DNA from: Pseudomonas sp. B28(2017)
Lineage (GTDB): Bacteria > Pseudomonadota > Gammaproteobacteria > Pseudomonadales > Pseudomonadaceae
Length of the DNA: 64,000 bases
Direction: 5' to 3'
Assembly: GCF_002113025.1 (NCBI RefSeq)
Contig: NZ_NEJH01000006.1
Location: 1-64,000 of the forward strand
Every line of letters starts with the position of its first letter. Position 1 is the first letter of the stretch. Shown in pieces: positions 34,601-43,592 of this stretch. A program made the position numbers and the translations under genes. Below the pieces are notes generated by a model. The model did not search any database. It was not told where the DNA came from and was given only the letters and a program-made list of their open reading frames with translations.

Positions 34601-36820
34601 CTAATACAAATCCACAGGATCAACATCCAGCGACCAGCGCACCGCCCGCCCGCTCGGCATCTGTTCCAGCACCAGCAACCAATTGGCCAGCAGCCGATGC
34701 AAAGGTGCCCGGGCCGTTGCCTGCAACAACAACTGCGCACGATATCGTCCGGCCCGACGTTCCATCGGTGCCGGTACCGGCCCCAGCAGCTCGATGCCGG
34801 TCAGGTTCTGTTCGGCCAGCAAGCGCTCGGCCTCGCTGCAGGCTTCATCCAGGAAGCCTTCGGCCTGACCCGGTTTGTGCGCCTCGGCTCGCAGCAGCGC
34901 CAAATGCGCGAACGGCGGCAAGCCCGCCGCGCGACGTTCGCTCAAGGCTTGCTCCGCAAAGGCGAAATAGCCCTGCTCGGTCAGTTGCACCAGCAGCGGA
35001 TGGTCGGCCAGGTGCGTCTGGATAATCACCTTGCCCGGCTCTTCGGCGCGGCCTGCGCGGCCGGCGACCTGGACGATCAGCTGTGCCATGCGCTCGCTGG
35101 CGCGGAAGTCGCCGGAGAACAGACCGCCGTCGGCGTCGAGGATCGACACCAGCGTCACCCGTGGAAAGTGGTGGCCTTTGGCAAGCATTTGCGTGCCGAT
35201 CAGGATGCACGGCTGGCCTTTTTGAATGGTTGCGAACAACTGGTTCATCGCGTCCTTGCGCGATGTGCTGTCGCGGTCGACCCGCAGCACCGGATAGTCC
35301 GGGAACAGAATCGCCAGGCGCTCCTCGGCCCGTTCGGTGCCAGCGCCAACGGGGCGCAGATCGACCTTGTTGCACTTCGGGCACTGGCGCGGCACGCGTT
35401 CGACATAGCCGCAATGGTGGCAGCGCAGCTCGCCGTAACGCTGATGCACGGTCATCCGCGCATCGCAGCGCTGGCACTCGGACATCCAGCCACAGTCATG
35501 GCACAGCAGGGTCGGGGCGAAGCCGCGGCGGTTGAGGAACACCAGGACCTGCTGCCCGGCGGCCAAGGTCTGGCCGATGGCTTGTTGCATCGGCCCGGAA
35601 ATGCCGCTGTCCAGCGGGCGGCTTTTGACATCCAGGCGCAGGAAGCGCGGCTGCTTGGCACCGCCGGCGCGCTCGTTCAGGCGCAGGAGTCCGTAGCGGC
35701 CGGTGTAGGCGTTGTGCAGGCTTTCCAGCGAAGGGGTGGCGGAACCGAGGACGATCGGGATGCGTTCCTGTCGCGCCCGTACCAGTGCCAGATCGCGGGC
35801 GTGGTAGCGCAAACCTTCTTGCTGTTTATAGGAGCCGTCGTGCTCTTCGTCGATGATGATCAGGCCGGGGTTCTTCATCGGCGTGAACAGGGCCGAGCGA
35901 GTGCCGATAATAATGTCGGCCTCACCGTCCCGGGCGGCCAGCCAGGCATCGAGGCGTTCGCGGTCATTGACTGCCGAATGGATCAGCGCGATGCGGGCAT
36001 TGAAACGCTGTTCGAAGCGCGCCAGGGTCTGCGGGCCCAGGTTGATTTCCGGGATCAGCACCAGTGCCTGCTTGCCGGCCTCCAGCGTTTCGCGGATCAA
36101 CTGCAGATAGACTTCGGTCTTGCCGCTGCCGGTGACGCCGGCCAGCAGGAATGCGTGATAACTGTCGAAGCCGGCGCGAATCGCCTCATAGGCGGCGCGT
36201 TGCTCCGGGTTCAGCGGGAGTTCCGGCTGCGCCAGCCAGTGTTCGTGGCGTGCGCCCGGACCGTGGCGGCGGATCTCGATTTGCACCAGCTCCTTGGCCA
36301 GCAGCAAATCCAGGCTGTCCTTGCTCAGCATCAGCTTGTTCAGCAATTGATGGGCGACGCCGTGGGGATGCTGGGCCAGCGTGGCCAGGGCTTCGCGCTG
36401 ACGCGGGGCGCGGGCGATACGCGGATCATCGAGGCTGGCGCCCGGCGCGGCGGACCAGAAACGTTCCTGGCGCGCTTCGGCCAGTTCGCCCTGGCGCAGC
36501 AGTACCGGCAGGGCCCAGCTCAAGGTGTCGCCGAGGCTGTGCTGGTAATACTGGGAAGTCCACAGGCACAGCTTGAACAGCGCGGGCGGCAGCGGTGGGG
36601 TAGCGTCGAGCAGGGCCAGGGCTGGCTTGAGTTTCTCGGCCGGCACTTCGCTGGTGTTGGTGACTTCCACCAGAATTCCGATCATCTCGCGCCGACCGAA
36701 CGGTACCCGCAGGCGCATGCCAGGGTGCAGCTGGCTGCGCAGGACGCCGGCCGGAGCGCGGTAGTCGAACAGGCGGCGCAGCGGCGAAGGCAGGGCGAGG
36801 CGCAGAATGGCGTCGGGCAC
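34601..36820 (-). CDS. priA: primosomal protein N' (replication restart helicase)
   Basis: 3'-5' helicase that reloads the replisome at stalled forks. I use the GTG at 36820 (739 residues, (M)PDAILRLALPSPL), the family length; an ATG at 36856 would add 12 residues next to a REP element. Walker A GVTGSGKTEVYLQL, DEEHD box, and the zinc-binding cysteine cluster (CHDCGWMSECQRC, CHHCGY, CPKC) are all present. Confidence 0.94.
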   Translation of the reverse strand: MPDAILRLALPSPLRRLFDYRAPAGVLRSQLHPGMRLRVPFGRREMIGILVEVTNTSEVPAEKLKPALALLDATPPLPPALFKLCLWTSQYYQHSLGDTLSWALPVLLRQGELAEARQERFWSAAPGASLDDPRIARAPRQREALATLAQHPHGVAHQLLNKLMLSKDSLDLLLAKELVQIEIRRHGPGARHEHWLAQPELPLNPEQRAAYEAIRAGFDSYHAFLLAGVTGSGKTEVYLQLIRETLEAGKQALVLIPEINLGPQTLARFEQRFNARIALIHSAVNDRERLDAWLAARDGEADIIIGTRSALFTPMKNPGLIIIDEEHDGSYKQQEGLRYHARDLALVRARQERIPIVLGSATPSLESLHNAYTGRYGLLRLNERAGGAKQPRFLRLDVKSRPLDSGISGPMQQAIGQTLAAGQQVLVFLNRRGFAPTLLCHDCGWMSECQRCDARMTVHQRYGELRCHHCGYVERVPRQCPKCNKVDLRPVGAGTERAEERLAILFPDYPVLRVDRDSTSRKDAMNQLFATIQKGQPCILIGTQMLAKGHHFPRVTLVSILDADGGLFSGDFRASERMAQLIVQVAGRAGRAEEPGKVIIQTHLADHPLLVQLTEQGYFAFAEQALSERRAAGLPPFAHLALLRAEAHKPGQAEGFLDEACSEAERLLAEQNLTGIELLGPVPAPMERRAGRYRAQLLLQATARAPLHRLLANWLLVLEQMPSGRAVRWSLDVDPVDLY

Positions 36821-36858
36821 GCGGGGGATCTCGATAAACAAACAAGGGTGATGCATGA

Positions 36859-36950
36859 CCTGTGGGAGCGAGCCTGCTCGCGATGAGGTCGTGTCAGTCG
36901 GTATTAATGTCGGCTGACACGACGCTTTCGCGAGCAGGCTCGCTCCCGCA
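36859..36950. repeat. REPIN between priA and rpmE
   Basis: REP arms 36859-36885 and 36926-36950 enclose a near-perfect inner inverted repeat (CGTGTCAG / CTGACACG). It stands between the divergent priA and rpmE genes and just touches the upstream priA start option. Confidence 0.85.
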
Positions 36951-37004
36951 TTGGAGTGCGCTCAAGGGGCGGGAGCCTAGCAGACGGTCGGTAGAAGCGA
37001 CAGC

Positions 37005-37032
37005 TTGCGTGATCAGGATTGTCTGGTAGAAT
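37005..37032 (+). promoter_or_regulatory. sigma70-type promoter of rpmE
   Basis: TTGCGT, a 16-base spacer and TAGAAT. The predicted start site near 37039 leaves a leader of about 64 bases that contains a small hairpin CAACA-ATAG-TGTTG (37058-37071). bL31 is known to regulate its own mRNA through leader structure in E. coli, so this leader may be its target. Confidence 0.5.
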
Positions 37033-37102
37033 CCGCGGCCTAATTACGTGCGGTATTCAACAATAGTGTTGGGTGGCGGCACGCTAGCCTGAGGAAGACA
37101 CC

Positions 37103-37321
37103 ATGAAAGCTGATATCCATCCAGAATACCCGGCAGTTGCTGTTACCTGCAGCTGCGGCAACAAGTTCGAAACCCGTTCGACCTTCGGCAAAGCCCTGGC
37201 GATCGACGTTTGCAACGAATGCCACCCGTTCTACACCGGTAAGCAGAAGACTCTGGACACCGGTGGTCGCGTACAGAAGTTCGCCGACCGTTTCGGTGCT
37301 TTCGGCGCGAAAAAGGCCTAA
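37103..37321 (+). CDS. rpmE: 50S ribosomal protein L31 (zinc-binding form)
   Basis: 72-residue bL31 of the large subunit. The cysteine set CSC near residues 16-18 and CNEC near 37-40 marks the zinc-containing paralogue, as opposed to the zinc-free form made in zinc starvation. The start is preceded by TGAGGAAG. A terminator-like hairpin lies 50 bases after the stop, inside the next gene. Confidence 0.97.
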   Translation: MKADIHPEYPAVAVTCSCGNKFETRSTFGKALAIDVCNECHPFYTGKQKTLDTGGRVQKFADRFGAFGAKKA

Positions 37322-37356
37322 GGCCGATCAACTTGGGAAGCCGCCACGGTTTTTCC

Positions 37357-38145
37357 ATGCTGATGAAGAAGGCGTCCCTTGCGGGCGCCTTTTTTATGTC
37401 TGCGATTTGGCTGTCTGCCGCCCAGGCCTTTTGCCCGGCGCCAGGCGGCCTGACGCCCGTTGCGGTGCAGCGGGTGGTGGACGGCGACACCCTGCGCCTG
37501 AGCGATGGTCGCAATGTGCGCATGATTGGCTTGAACACGCCGGAGCTGGGCAAAAAGGGTCGTTCCGACGAGCCGTTCGCGGTGGCTGCGCGCAAACGCC
37601 TCGAAGCCTTGGTGGCGGCGAGTGACGGGCGGGTCGGGTTGGTGCCGGGCAAAGAAGGCAAGGATCATTACGGCCGCACCCTGGCCCATGTCTACGGTGC
37701 AGACGGCGCCAACCTGGAAGCGCAAATGCTCGCCGAAGGCCTGGGTTTTCAGGTGGCCGTGGCGCCGAATGTCGATCTGGTCGCCTGTCAGCAAGCCGCA
37801 GAGCGCAGCGCTCGTCAGGCCGGGCTCGGTGTCTGGCGCCAGTCACCTGTACTAAAAGCGGAGCAGATCAGCGCTTCCGGTTTTGCCGTGCTCAGCGGTC
37901 GTGTGAGCAAGGTACAACGCAATCGCGGCGGGGTTTGGATCGAGTTGCAGGATTCGGTTGTATTGCGCGTTGCACCCAATCTGCTGGCGCGCTTCGATAT
38001 GAATTCGCTGGAAGGCCTCAAGGGCAAGCAGGTCGAGGCGCGTGGCTGGGTACTGGATCGCTCGCGCAAAGGCGGTCTCAAGGACGGCCAGGCGCGCTGG
38101 ATGTTGCCCTTGACTGACCCGGCGATGCTTCAAACGGTACCTTGA
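37357..38145 (+). CDS. secreted thermonuclease-family protein
   Basis: Staphylococcal-nuclease-like (SNase) protein, 262 residues from ATG 37357. A signal peptide (MLMKKASLAGAFFMSAIWLSAAQA) predicts export. The SNase core shows RVVDGDTLRLSDGRNVRMIGLNTPE and KDHYGRTLAHVY with the active-site Asp/Arg/Glu pattern. About 90 further residues follow, possibly an OB-like extension (GRVSKVQRNRGGVWIELQD). Starts at 37357 and 37363 are equally possible; the Shine-Dalgarno is poor. Substrate unproven; nucleic-acid cleavage is inferred. Confidence 0.85.
   Translation: MLMKKASLAGAFFMSAIWLSAAQAFCPAPGGLTPVAVQRVVDGDTLRLSDGRNVRMIGLNTPELGKKGRSDEPFAVAARKRLEALVAASDGRVGLVPGKEGKDHYGRTLAHVYGADGANLEAQMLAEGLGFQVAVAPNVDLVACQQAAERSARQAGLGVWRQSPVLKAEQISASGFAVLSGRVSKVQRNRGGVWIELQDSVVLRVAPNLLARFDMNSLEGLKGKQVEARGWVLDRSRKGGLKDGQARWMLPLTDPAMLQTVP
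37371..37395 (+). terminator. intrinsic terminator of rpmE embedded in the nuclease gene
   Basis: GGCGTCC-CTTGC-GGGCGCC followed by six T: a 7-bp stem (one wobble) plus U-tract 50 bases after the rpmE stop. It lies within the signal-peptide codons of the nuclease gene. Confidence 0.6.
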
Positions 38146-38152
38146 TAAAAAA

Positions 38153-38174
38153 TTGTAGACATTTTTTCTGTAGA
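38153..38174. promoter_or_regulatory. GntR-like operator and TGTAGA repeat upstream of maeB
   Basis: TTGTAGACAT resembles the TTGT-N2-ACAA sites of GntR-family regulators, and TGTAGA recurs exactly 15 bases later (38154 and 38169). The inverted repeat TAGATTG-TGAG-CAATCTA overlaps at 38171-38188. All lie in the 182-base gap before maeB. Confidence 0.3.
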
Positions 38175-38245
38175 TTGTGAGCAATCTAACCCTTGTGCGC
38201 CGTGGCTCTTGGCCCAAAGTCGTAGGGCAGGGCGCTTGACAGGGG

Positions 38246-38303
38246 TGACCAGTCAGTCTTGTGGGGACTTTGCGAGGCGCGTATCCTCGCTGACCAGTCT
38301 GTC
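38246..38303 (+). repeat. 13-base direct repeat before maeB
   Basis: TGACCAGTCAGTC (38246-38258) and TGACCAGTCTGTC (38291-38303) match at 12 of 13 positions, 45 bases apart; each contains the dyad TGAC-CA-GTC. The second copy ends 24 bases before the maeB ATG. A perfect -35 hexamer TTGACA at 38236-38241 just precedes the first copy. Likely regulator sites. Confidence 0.4.
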
Positions 38304-38327
38304 CAACAGTAAAAGCGGAATGCCAAA

Positions 38328-39596
38328 ATGTCTGATCTGAAAACTGCCGCTCTCGAATATCACGCCAATCCTCGTCCGGGGAAGCTGAGTGTCGAGCTCA
38401 CCAAGGCCACTGCTACCGCTCGCGACCTGTCGCTGGCCTACAGCCCGGGCGTAGCCGAACCAGTACGCGAGATCGCCCGCGATCCTGAACTGGCCTACAA
38501 GTACACCGGCAAAGGCAATCTGGTTGCAGTCATTTCCGATGGCACCGCGATTCTCGGCCTGGGTAACCTCGGCCCATTGGCTTCCAAGCCAGTGATGGAA
38601 GGTAAAGGCGTACTGTTCAAGCGCTTCGCCGGCATCGACGTTTTCGACATCGAAGTCGACTCCGAAAGCCCACAGGCCTTCATCGACACCGTCAAGCGCA
38701 TCTCCATCACCTTCGGTGGCATCAACCTGGAAGACATCAAGGCACCGGAGTGCTTTGAAATCGAACGCGCTCTGATCGAGCAGTGCGATATTCCGGTATT
38801 CCACGATGACCAGCACGGCACCGCTATCGTGACCGCCGCCGGCATGATCAACGCCCTGGAAATCGCTGGCAAAACCCTGCCGCAAGCCAAGATCGTCTGC
38901 CTGGGTGCCGGCGCTGCCGCTATCTCCTGCATGAAGTTGCTGGTGAGCATGGGTGCCAACATCGAAAACATCTACATGGTCGACCGTACCGGTGTGATCC
39001 ACTCCGGCCGTGACGACCTGAACCAGTACAAGGCGGTTTTCGCTCACGCGACCGACAAGCGCACCCTGGCTGACGCCCTGCAAGGCGCTGACGTGTTCGT
39101 AGGTCTGTCCGGCCCGAACCTGCTGAGCCCTGAAGGCCTGCTGTCCATGGCGGCCAACCCGATCGTGTTCGCGTGCTCCAACCCTGACCCGGAAATCTCC
39201 CCGGAGCTGGCACACGCGACCCGTAGCGACGTGATCATGGCCACCGGTCGTTCCGACTACCCGAACCAGGTCAACAACGTACTGGGCTTCCCGTTCATCT
39301 TCCGTGGTGCCCTGGACGTTCGCGCCAAGCGCATCAACGAAGAAATGAAAGTGGCTGCGGCCAACGCCCTGCGTGAACTGGCCAAGCTGCCAGTGCCTCA
39401 GGAAGTGTGCGACGCCTACGGCGGCATCAAGCTGGAATTCGGTCGTGAGTACATCATTCCGAAGCCAATGGATGCCCGTCTGATCACCCTGATCTCCGAT
39501 GCCGTGGCCAAAGCCGCCATCGAGACCGGTGTGGCGACCCTGCCGTATCCGAAGAACTACCCGCTGAAAAGCGTGGATGACGTGTTCAACGGCTAA
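38328..39596 (+). CDS. maeB: malic enzyme (short form without phosphotransacetylase domain)
   Basis: Oxidative decarboxylation of malate to pyruvate, supplying NAD(P)H. 422 residues with LAYSPGVAEPVREIARDPELAYKYTGKGN at the N-terminus, the metal site VFHDDQHGTAI and Rossmann motif CLGAGAAAISCMKLL. E. coli MaeB is about 760 residues because of a C-terminal PTA-like domain; this protein ends cleanly without it. Cofactor choice (NADP likely) is not certain by eye. Confidence 0.92.
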   Translation: MSDLKTAALEYHANPRPGKLSVELTKATATARDLSLAYSPGVAEPVREIARDPELAYKYTGKGNLVAVISDGTAILGLGNLGPLASKPVMEGKGVLFKRFAGIDVFDIEVDSESPQAFIDTVKRISITFGGINLEDIKAPECFEIERALIEQCDIPVFHDDQHGTAIVTAAGMINALEIAGKTLPQAKIVCLGAGAAAISCMKLLVSMGANIENIYMVDRTGVIHSGRDDLNQYKAVFAHATDKRTLADALQGADVFVGLSGPNLLSPEGLLSMAANPIVFACSNPDPEISPELAHATRSDVIMATGRSDYPNQVNNVLGFPFIFRGALDVRAKRINEEMKVAAANALRELAKLPVPQEVCDAYGGIKLEFGREYIIPKPMDARLITLISDAVAKAAIETGVATLPYPKNYPLKSVDDVFNG

Positions 39597-39619
39597 GCTG
39601 TTGTAGCGCTTCAACCAAA

Positions 39620-39651
39620 AGCCCTGGCTCGTGAGAGTCGGGGCTTTTTTT
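39620..39651 (+). terminator. intrinsic terminator of maeB
   Basis: 11-bp stem AGCCCTGGCTC / GAGTCGGGGCT (two wobble pairs) closed by a GTGA tetraloop, with seven T after it, 23 bases past the maeB stop. Confidence 0.88.
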
Positions 39652-39682
39652 GTCTGTTTCTTTTGTGGTGTTCGCACTGGCC

Positions 39683-39789
39683 CTTTCGCGGGCAAGTCGG
39701 ATCGCCGCACCGCGGCTCCCGCAGTTCGGTGGTGTATACAGATTTTGTGTTCGGCGCGGACACTGTGGGAGCGGGCTTGCCCGGGATAG
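39683..39789. repeat. degenerate REP pair
   Basis: A broken arm CTTTCGCGGGCAAGTCGG at about 39683 and a better one TGTGGGAGCGGGCTTGCCCGGGA at about 39763-39785. Both belong to the GGGCTTGCCC class. Lies between the convergent maeB and mrcA genes. Confidence 0.55.
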
Positions 39790-39824
39790 GGTCAGACCAC
39801 TCACTACAAAACCTTCAGGCAATA

Positions 39825-39860
39825 AAAAGCCCCGCACTTCACACGAAGGCGGGGCTTTTC
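39825..39860 (-). terminator. intrinsic terminator of mrcA (bidirectional type)
   Basis: AAAAGCCCCGC and GCGGGGCTTTT pair around a CTTC-ACAC-GAAG inner stem (one bulged A). A-rich on one side and T-rich on the other, 13 bases beyond the mrcA stop. Confidence 0.88.
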
Positions 39861-39872
39861 AGTGGGTCAGGA

Positions 39873-42314
39873 TCAGAACAAATCGATCGGCGCCTGTTCA
39901 TCCGCCGGTAGCGGGCTACCCGGTGCCGTGCCACTGCCGATCTCGTTGACCGACGGTGGCGTATCTTCGGCCTTGAACAGCTCGAAGTAGGCACCTGGCG
40001 TGCCCGGGGTGGCCGCGCGCCCGCTGACCGGGTCGACTCGCAGGCTGAGAATGCCTTCCGGCTCAGGCTGCGTATGCGGCGGTTTGCCTTTGAGCGCGGG
40101 GCCCATGTAGTTCATCCAGATCGGCAGCGCGACGGTGCCGCCGAATTCCTTGCGACCCAGACTTTCCGGTTGATCGAAGCCGGTCCACACGGTCGTTACG
40201 TAATCGGCGTTGTAGCCGGAGAACCAGGCGTCCTTGGATTCGTTGGTCGTACCGGTCTTGCCGGCAATGTCGGGGCGGCCCAAGGCCAGTGCGCGACGTC
40301 CGGTGCCGAGCTTGATCACGTCCTCGAGCATGCTGTTGAGGATGTAGGTGGTGCGTCCGTCAATGATGCGTTCAGCCACGGCGGGTGCCTGTGGCGTCGG
40401 CGTAGTGCTTGGGACTTCGCCCGGCGTTACGTTGACCGTGAACGCTTGAGGGGCTGGTGCGGCAATGCCATCGCTGGCAGCGCCGCCCTGAGGCACGCTC
40501 GGCGGGTTGGCGACGAACAGTGTGTCGCCGTTTCGGCTTTCGATCTTGTCGATGATGTATGGGGTGATCTTGTAGCCGCCGTTGGCGAAGGCGCTCCAGC
40601 CAGTGGCGATTTCCATGGGCGTCAGGGTTGCGGTGCCCAGCGCCAGGGACAGGTTGGGTGGCAGGTCCTGTTTGTTGAAGCCGAAGCGAGTGATGTAGTC
40701 GATGGTCTTGCCTACGCCCATCGCTTGCAGCAAGCGGATCGACACCAGGTTGCGCGACTTGTACAGCGCTTCACGCAGGCGAATCGGGCCGAGGAAGGTG
40801 TTGGTGTCGTTCTTCGGACGCCAGACCTTGTCCAGGTACTCGTCGACGAACACGATCGGTGCGTCGTTTACCAGGCTGGAGGCGGTGTAGCCGTTATCCA
40901 GTGCGGCGCTGTAGACGAACGGTTTGAAGCTCGAGCCCGGCTGGCGCTTGGCCTGCAATGCGCGGTTGTAGTTGCTCTGCTCGAAAGCGAAACCGCCGAC
41001 CAGCGAACGAACGGCACCGTTCTGTGGGTCCAGGGACACCAGCGCGCCCTGGGCCTGTGGGATCTGGCTGAACTTCAGCGAATTGTCCGGCTGACGCTGC
41101 ACGCGAATCAGATCGCCGACCTGGGCCACGTCCGACGGTTGTTTCGGGTTGGCGCCCATGCTGTTGGTATTCAGGAACGGCCGGGCCCATTTCATGGTGT
41201 CCCAGTTCACGTGTTCCTGGCCGGTACGGGTCAGCACTTGCAGGCCGTTCTTGTCGACCTGGGTCACGATGGCCGGTTCCAGGTTGCTGATGGTGCGTTG
41301 TTTGGTCAGCTCGGTTGCCCAGGCTTCGCGAGTCTTGCCCGGCAGCCGTGACTCGGGTCCGCGATAGCCGTGGCGCTGGTCGTAGGTCATCAGGCCTTCG
41401 TGGACCGCAGTGTTGGCCAGTTCCTGGAGGTCGCTCGGCACCGTGGTGGTGACGCGGAAGCCTTCGGTGTACGCATCGCTGCCATAGCGTCCGACCATCT
41501 CGGCGCGGGCCATTTCGGCGATGTACGGGGCGTTCACTTCCGGAGTCGGTACGTGATAGCTGGCGTTCAGCGGCTCGTTGACCGCAGCGGTGTAGTCGGC
41601 CTCGCTGATTTTTCCGAGCTTGTACATGCGCCCCAGGATCCAGTCGCGACGCTCCTTGCTGCGCGCCGGGTTGGCCAGCGGGTTGAAGCGCGACGGCGCC
41701 TTGGGCAGGCCGGCAATCATCGCCATCTGCGCCAGGCTGACGTCGCGGATCGATTTGCCGTAATAGACCTGCGCCGCCGCCTCAATGCCGTAAGCACGGT
41801 TACCCAGATAGATCTTGTTGACGTACAACTCGAGGATCTCGTCCTTGGTCAGCTGTCGTTCGATCTGCAGGGCCAGCAGGATCTCGGTGGTCTTGCGCGA
41901 AAAGCTGCGTTCGCTGGTCAGGAAGAAGTTCTTCGCCACCTGCATGGTGATCGTGCTGCCGCCGGACTGGATGTGTCCGCTTTTGACCAGCTGGGTCGCG
42001 GCACGCATCAGGCTGCTCGGATCGACGCCGTAGTGGTTGGCGAAATTGTCGTCTTCAGCACTTAGTAACGCATTGATGAAATTGGGGGGAATGTCGGCGA
42101 AACGGATCGGTGTGCGACGCATTTCGCCAAACTCTGCGATCAACTTGTTATCGCTGCTGTAGACCCGCAAAGGAATCTGCAACTGGATGCTTCTCAGCGC
42201 CTCCACGGACGGTAGCCCGGGGCTAAGGTAAAGGTACGCCCCGCTCAGACCCAGAAGGAGTCCGCAGAAAACCGCGACGATGGACCAACCGAAAAACTTC
42301 AGCAGACGAATCAA
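39873..42314 (-). CDS. mrcA: penicillin-binding protein 1A
   Basis: Bifunctional peptidoglycan synthase, 813 residues. N-terminal membrane anchor about 9-31; glycosyltransferase domain GT51 with catalytic Glu in SAEDDNFANHYGVD (about 86-99) and NKIYLGNRAYGIEAAA; transpeptidase domain with SSFK (about 463-466), SRN and KTGTTNESKDAW. A Pro-rich unstructured linker (about 617-645, PAPQAFTVNVTPGEVPST) precedes the KTG box. Divergent from pilM, the conserved ponA-pilM arrangement. Confidence 0.97.
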   Translation of the reverse strand: MIRLLKFFGWSIVAVFCGLLLGLSGAYLYLSPGLPSVEALRSIQLQIPLRVYSSDNKLIAEFGEMRRTPIRFADIPPNFINALLSAEDDNFANHYGVDPSSLMRAATQLVKSGHIQSGGSTITMQVAKNFFLTSERSFSRKTTEILLALQIERQLTKDEILELYVNKIYLGNRAYGIEAAAQVYYGKSIRDVSLAQMAMIAGLPKAPSRFNPLANPARSKERRDWILGRMYKLGKISEADYTAAVNEPLNASYHVPTPEVNAPYIAEMARAEMVGRYGSDAYTEGFRVTTTVPSDLQELANTAVHEGLMTYDQRHGYRGPESRLPGKTREAWATELTKQRTISNLEPAIVTQVDKNGLQVLTRTGQEHVNWDTMKWARPFLNTNSMGANPKQPSDVAQVGDLIRVQRQPDNSLKFSQIPQAQGALVSLDPQNGAVRSLVGGFAFEQSNYNRALQAKRQPGSSFKPFVYSAALDNGYTASSLVNDAPIVFVDEYLDKVWRPKNDTNTFLGPIRLREALYKSRNLVSIRLLQAMGVGKTIDYITRFGFNKQDLPPNLSLALGTATLTPMEIATGWSAFANGGYKITPYIIDKIESRNGDTLFVANPPSVPQGGAASDGIAAPAPQAFTVNVTPGEVPSTTPTPQAPAVAERIIDGRTTYILNSMLEDVIKLGTGRRALALGRPDIAGKTGTTNESKDAWFSGYNADYVTTVWTGFDQPESLGRKEFGGTVALPIWMNYMGPALKGKPPHTQPEPEGILSLRVDPVSGRAATPGTPGAYFELFKAEDTPPSVNEIGSGTAPGSPLPADEQAPIDLF

Positions 42315-42527
42315 GGCTTTTGGATATCCAGGGCAAAAATGAATTGGGCAACAGGGTTCAGGCTAAATGAGAACGACCCGCTCTTGAGCAAATGCGGAAA
42401 AAAACGCTCGGCATTATAAGCATTTTTCTGATCGGGAGCGTGGTTGGCGCTGCTGTCAAGACGGGCGGATTGAACGCAATGGACATTGCAGAGTCCGTAA
42501 CTCACGGAAAGTCATAGGGAATTGGTA

Positions 42528-43592
42528 GTGCCAGGACTCTTCAACAAAAAATCCAGTACGCTTCTGGGAATCGATATCAGCTCCACCTCGGTGAAGCTTC
42601 TGGAGTTGAGCCGTCAGGGCGAGCGCTACCGGGTCGAAGCCTATGCGGTCGAGCCGTTGCCGGTCGGCGCGGTGATCGAAAAGAATATCGCCGAGCTCGA
42701 AGGCGTGGGGCTGGCCCTCACTCGCGCGCTGGCCAGGGCCAGAACCAACCTCAAGAACGTGGCCGTGGCCGTGGCAGGCTCGGCGGTGATCACCAAGACC
42801 ATCGAGATGGATGCCGGGCTTTCCGAAGACGAGGTGGAAAGCCAGCTTAAGATCGAGGCCGATCAGTACATTCCTTATCCCCTGGATGAAGTCGCGATCG
42901 ACTTTGAAGTCCAGGGCGCCTCCGTGCGCAATCCGGAGCGCGTCAACGTGCTGCTCGCTGCTTGCCGCAAGGAAAACGTCGAAGTCCGCGAGGCGGCCCT
43001 GACGCTGGCGGGGCTGACCGCCCGCGTGGTCGATGTCGAGGTCTACGCGCTGGAACGCTCGTTCGGGTTGCTGGCCAGTCGGCTCGCGGTCTCCGGGGAA
43101 CGTTTGACGGTCGCAGTGGTGGATATCGGCGCCACCATGACCACCCTGAGCGTGCTGCACGACGGGCGGATTATCTACACCCGTGAACAACTGTTCGGCG
43201 GTCGGCAGTTGGTCGAGGAAATCCAGCGTCGTTATGGCCTGACGCTGGAGCAGGCGGGTCTGGCGCAAAAGAAGGGCGGCCTTCCGGATGACTATGCCGG
43301 TGAGGTTTTGCAGCCGTTTCGAGAGGCGCTGGTGCAGCAGGTGTCGCGCTCGTTGCAGTTCTTTTTTGCCTCCGGCCAGTACAGCACCGTCGACCATATC
43401 CTGCTGGCCGGCGGTACCGCGTCGGTCCCGGGGCTGGACCGTTTGGTCGAGCAGCAATTGGGCACGCCGACCCAGGTCGCGAATCCTTTTTCCGAAATGA
43501 TTCTGGGCAGCAAGGTCAATGGTGTTGCCCTGGCGAGTGATGCCCCGGCGTTGATGATCGCCTGTGGTCTTGCCCTCAGGAGCTTTGACTGA
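42528..43592 (+). CDS. pilM: type IV pilus inner-membrane assembly protein PilM
   Basis: Cytosolic actin/FtsA-like ATP-binding protein that docks the N-terminus of PilN. 354 residues from GTG 42528 (MPGLFNKKSSTLLGIDISS; GGGA 7 bases upstream); a TTG at 42522 is less likely. Actin-fold phosphate motifs IDISSTSVKLLEL and VDIGATMTTLSV are visible. First gene of pilMNOPQ, overlapping pilN by 1 base (TGATG). Confidence 0.96.
   Translation: MPGLFNKKSSTLLGIDISSTSVKLLELSRQGERYRVEAYAVEPLPVGAVIEKNIAELEGVGLALTRALARARTNLKNVAVAVAGSAVITKTIEMDAGLSEDEVESQLKIEADQYIPYPLDEVAIDFEVQGASVRNPERVNVLLAACRKENVEVREAALTLAGLTARVVDVEVYALERSFGLLASRLAVSGERLTVAVVDIGATMTTLSVLHDGRIIYTREQLFGGRQLVEEIQRRYGLTLEQAGLAQKKGGLPDDYAGEVLQPFREALVQQVSRSLQFFFASGQYSTVDHILLAGGTASVPGLDRLVEQQLGTPTQVANPFSEMILGSKVNGVALASDAPALMIACGLALRSFD

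Noticed and set aside
38236..38264. Sigma70 promoter TTGACA-N17-TTGTGG for maeB
   Set aside because: The -35 is perfect but the -10 is far from consensus, so I mention it only as part of a possibly activated promoter.
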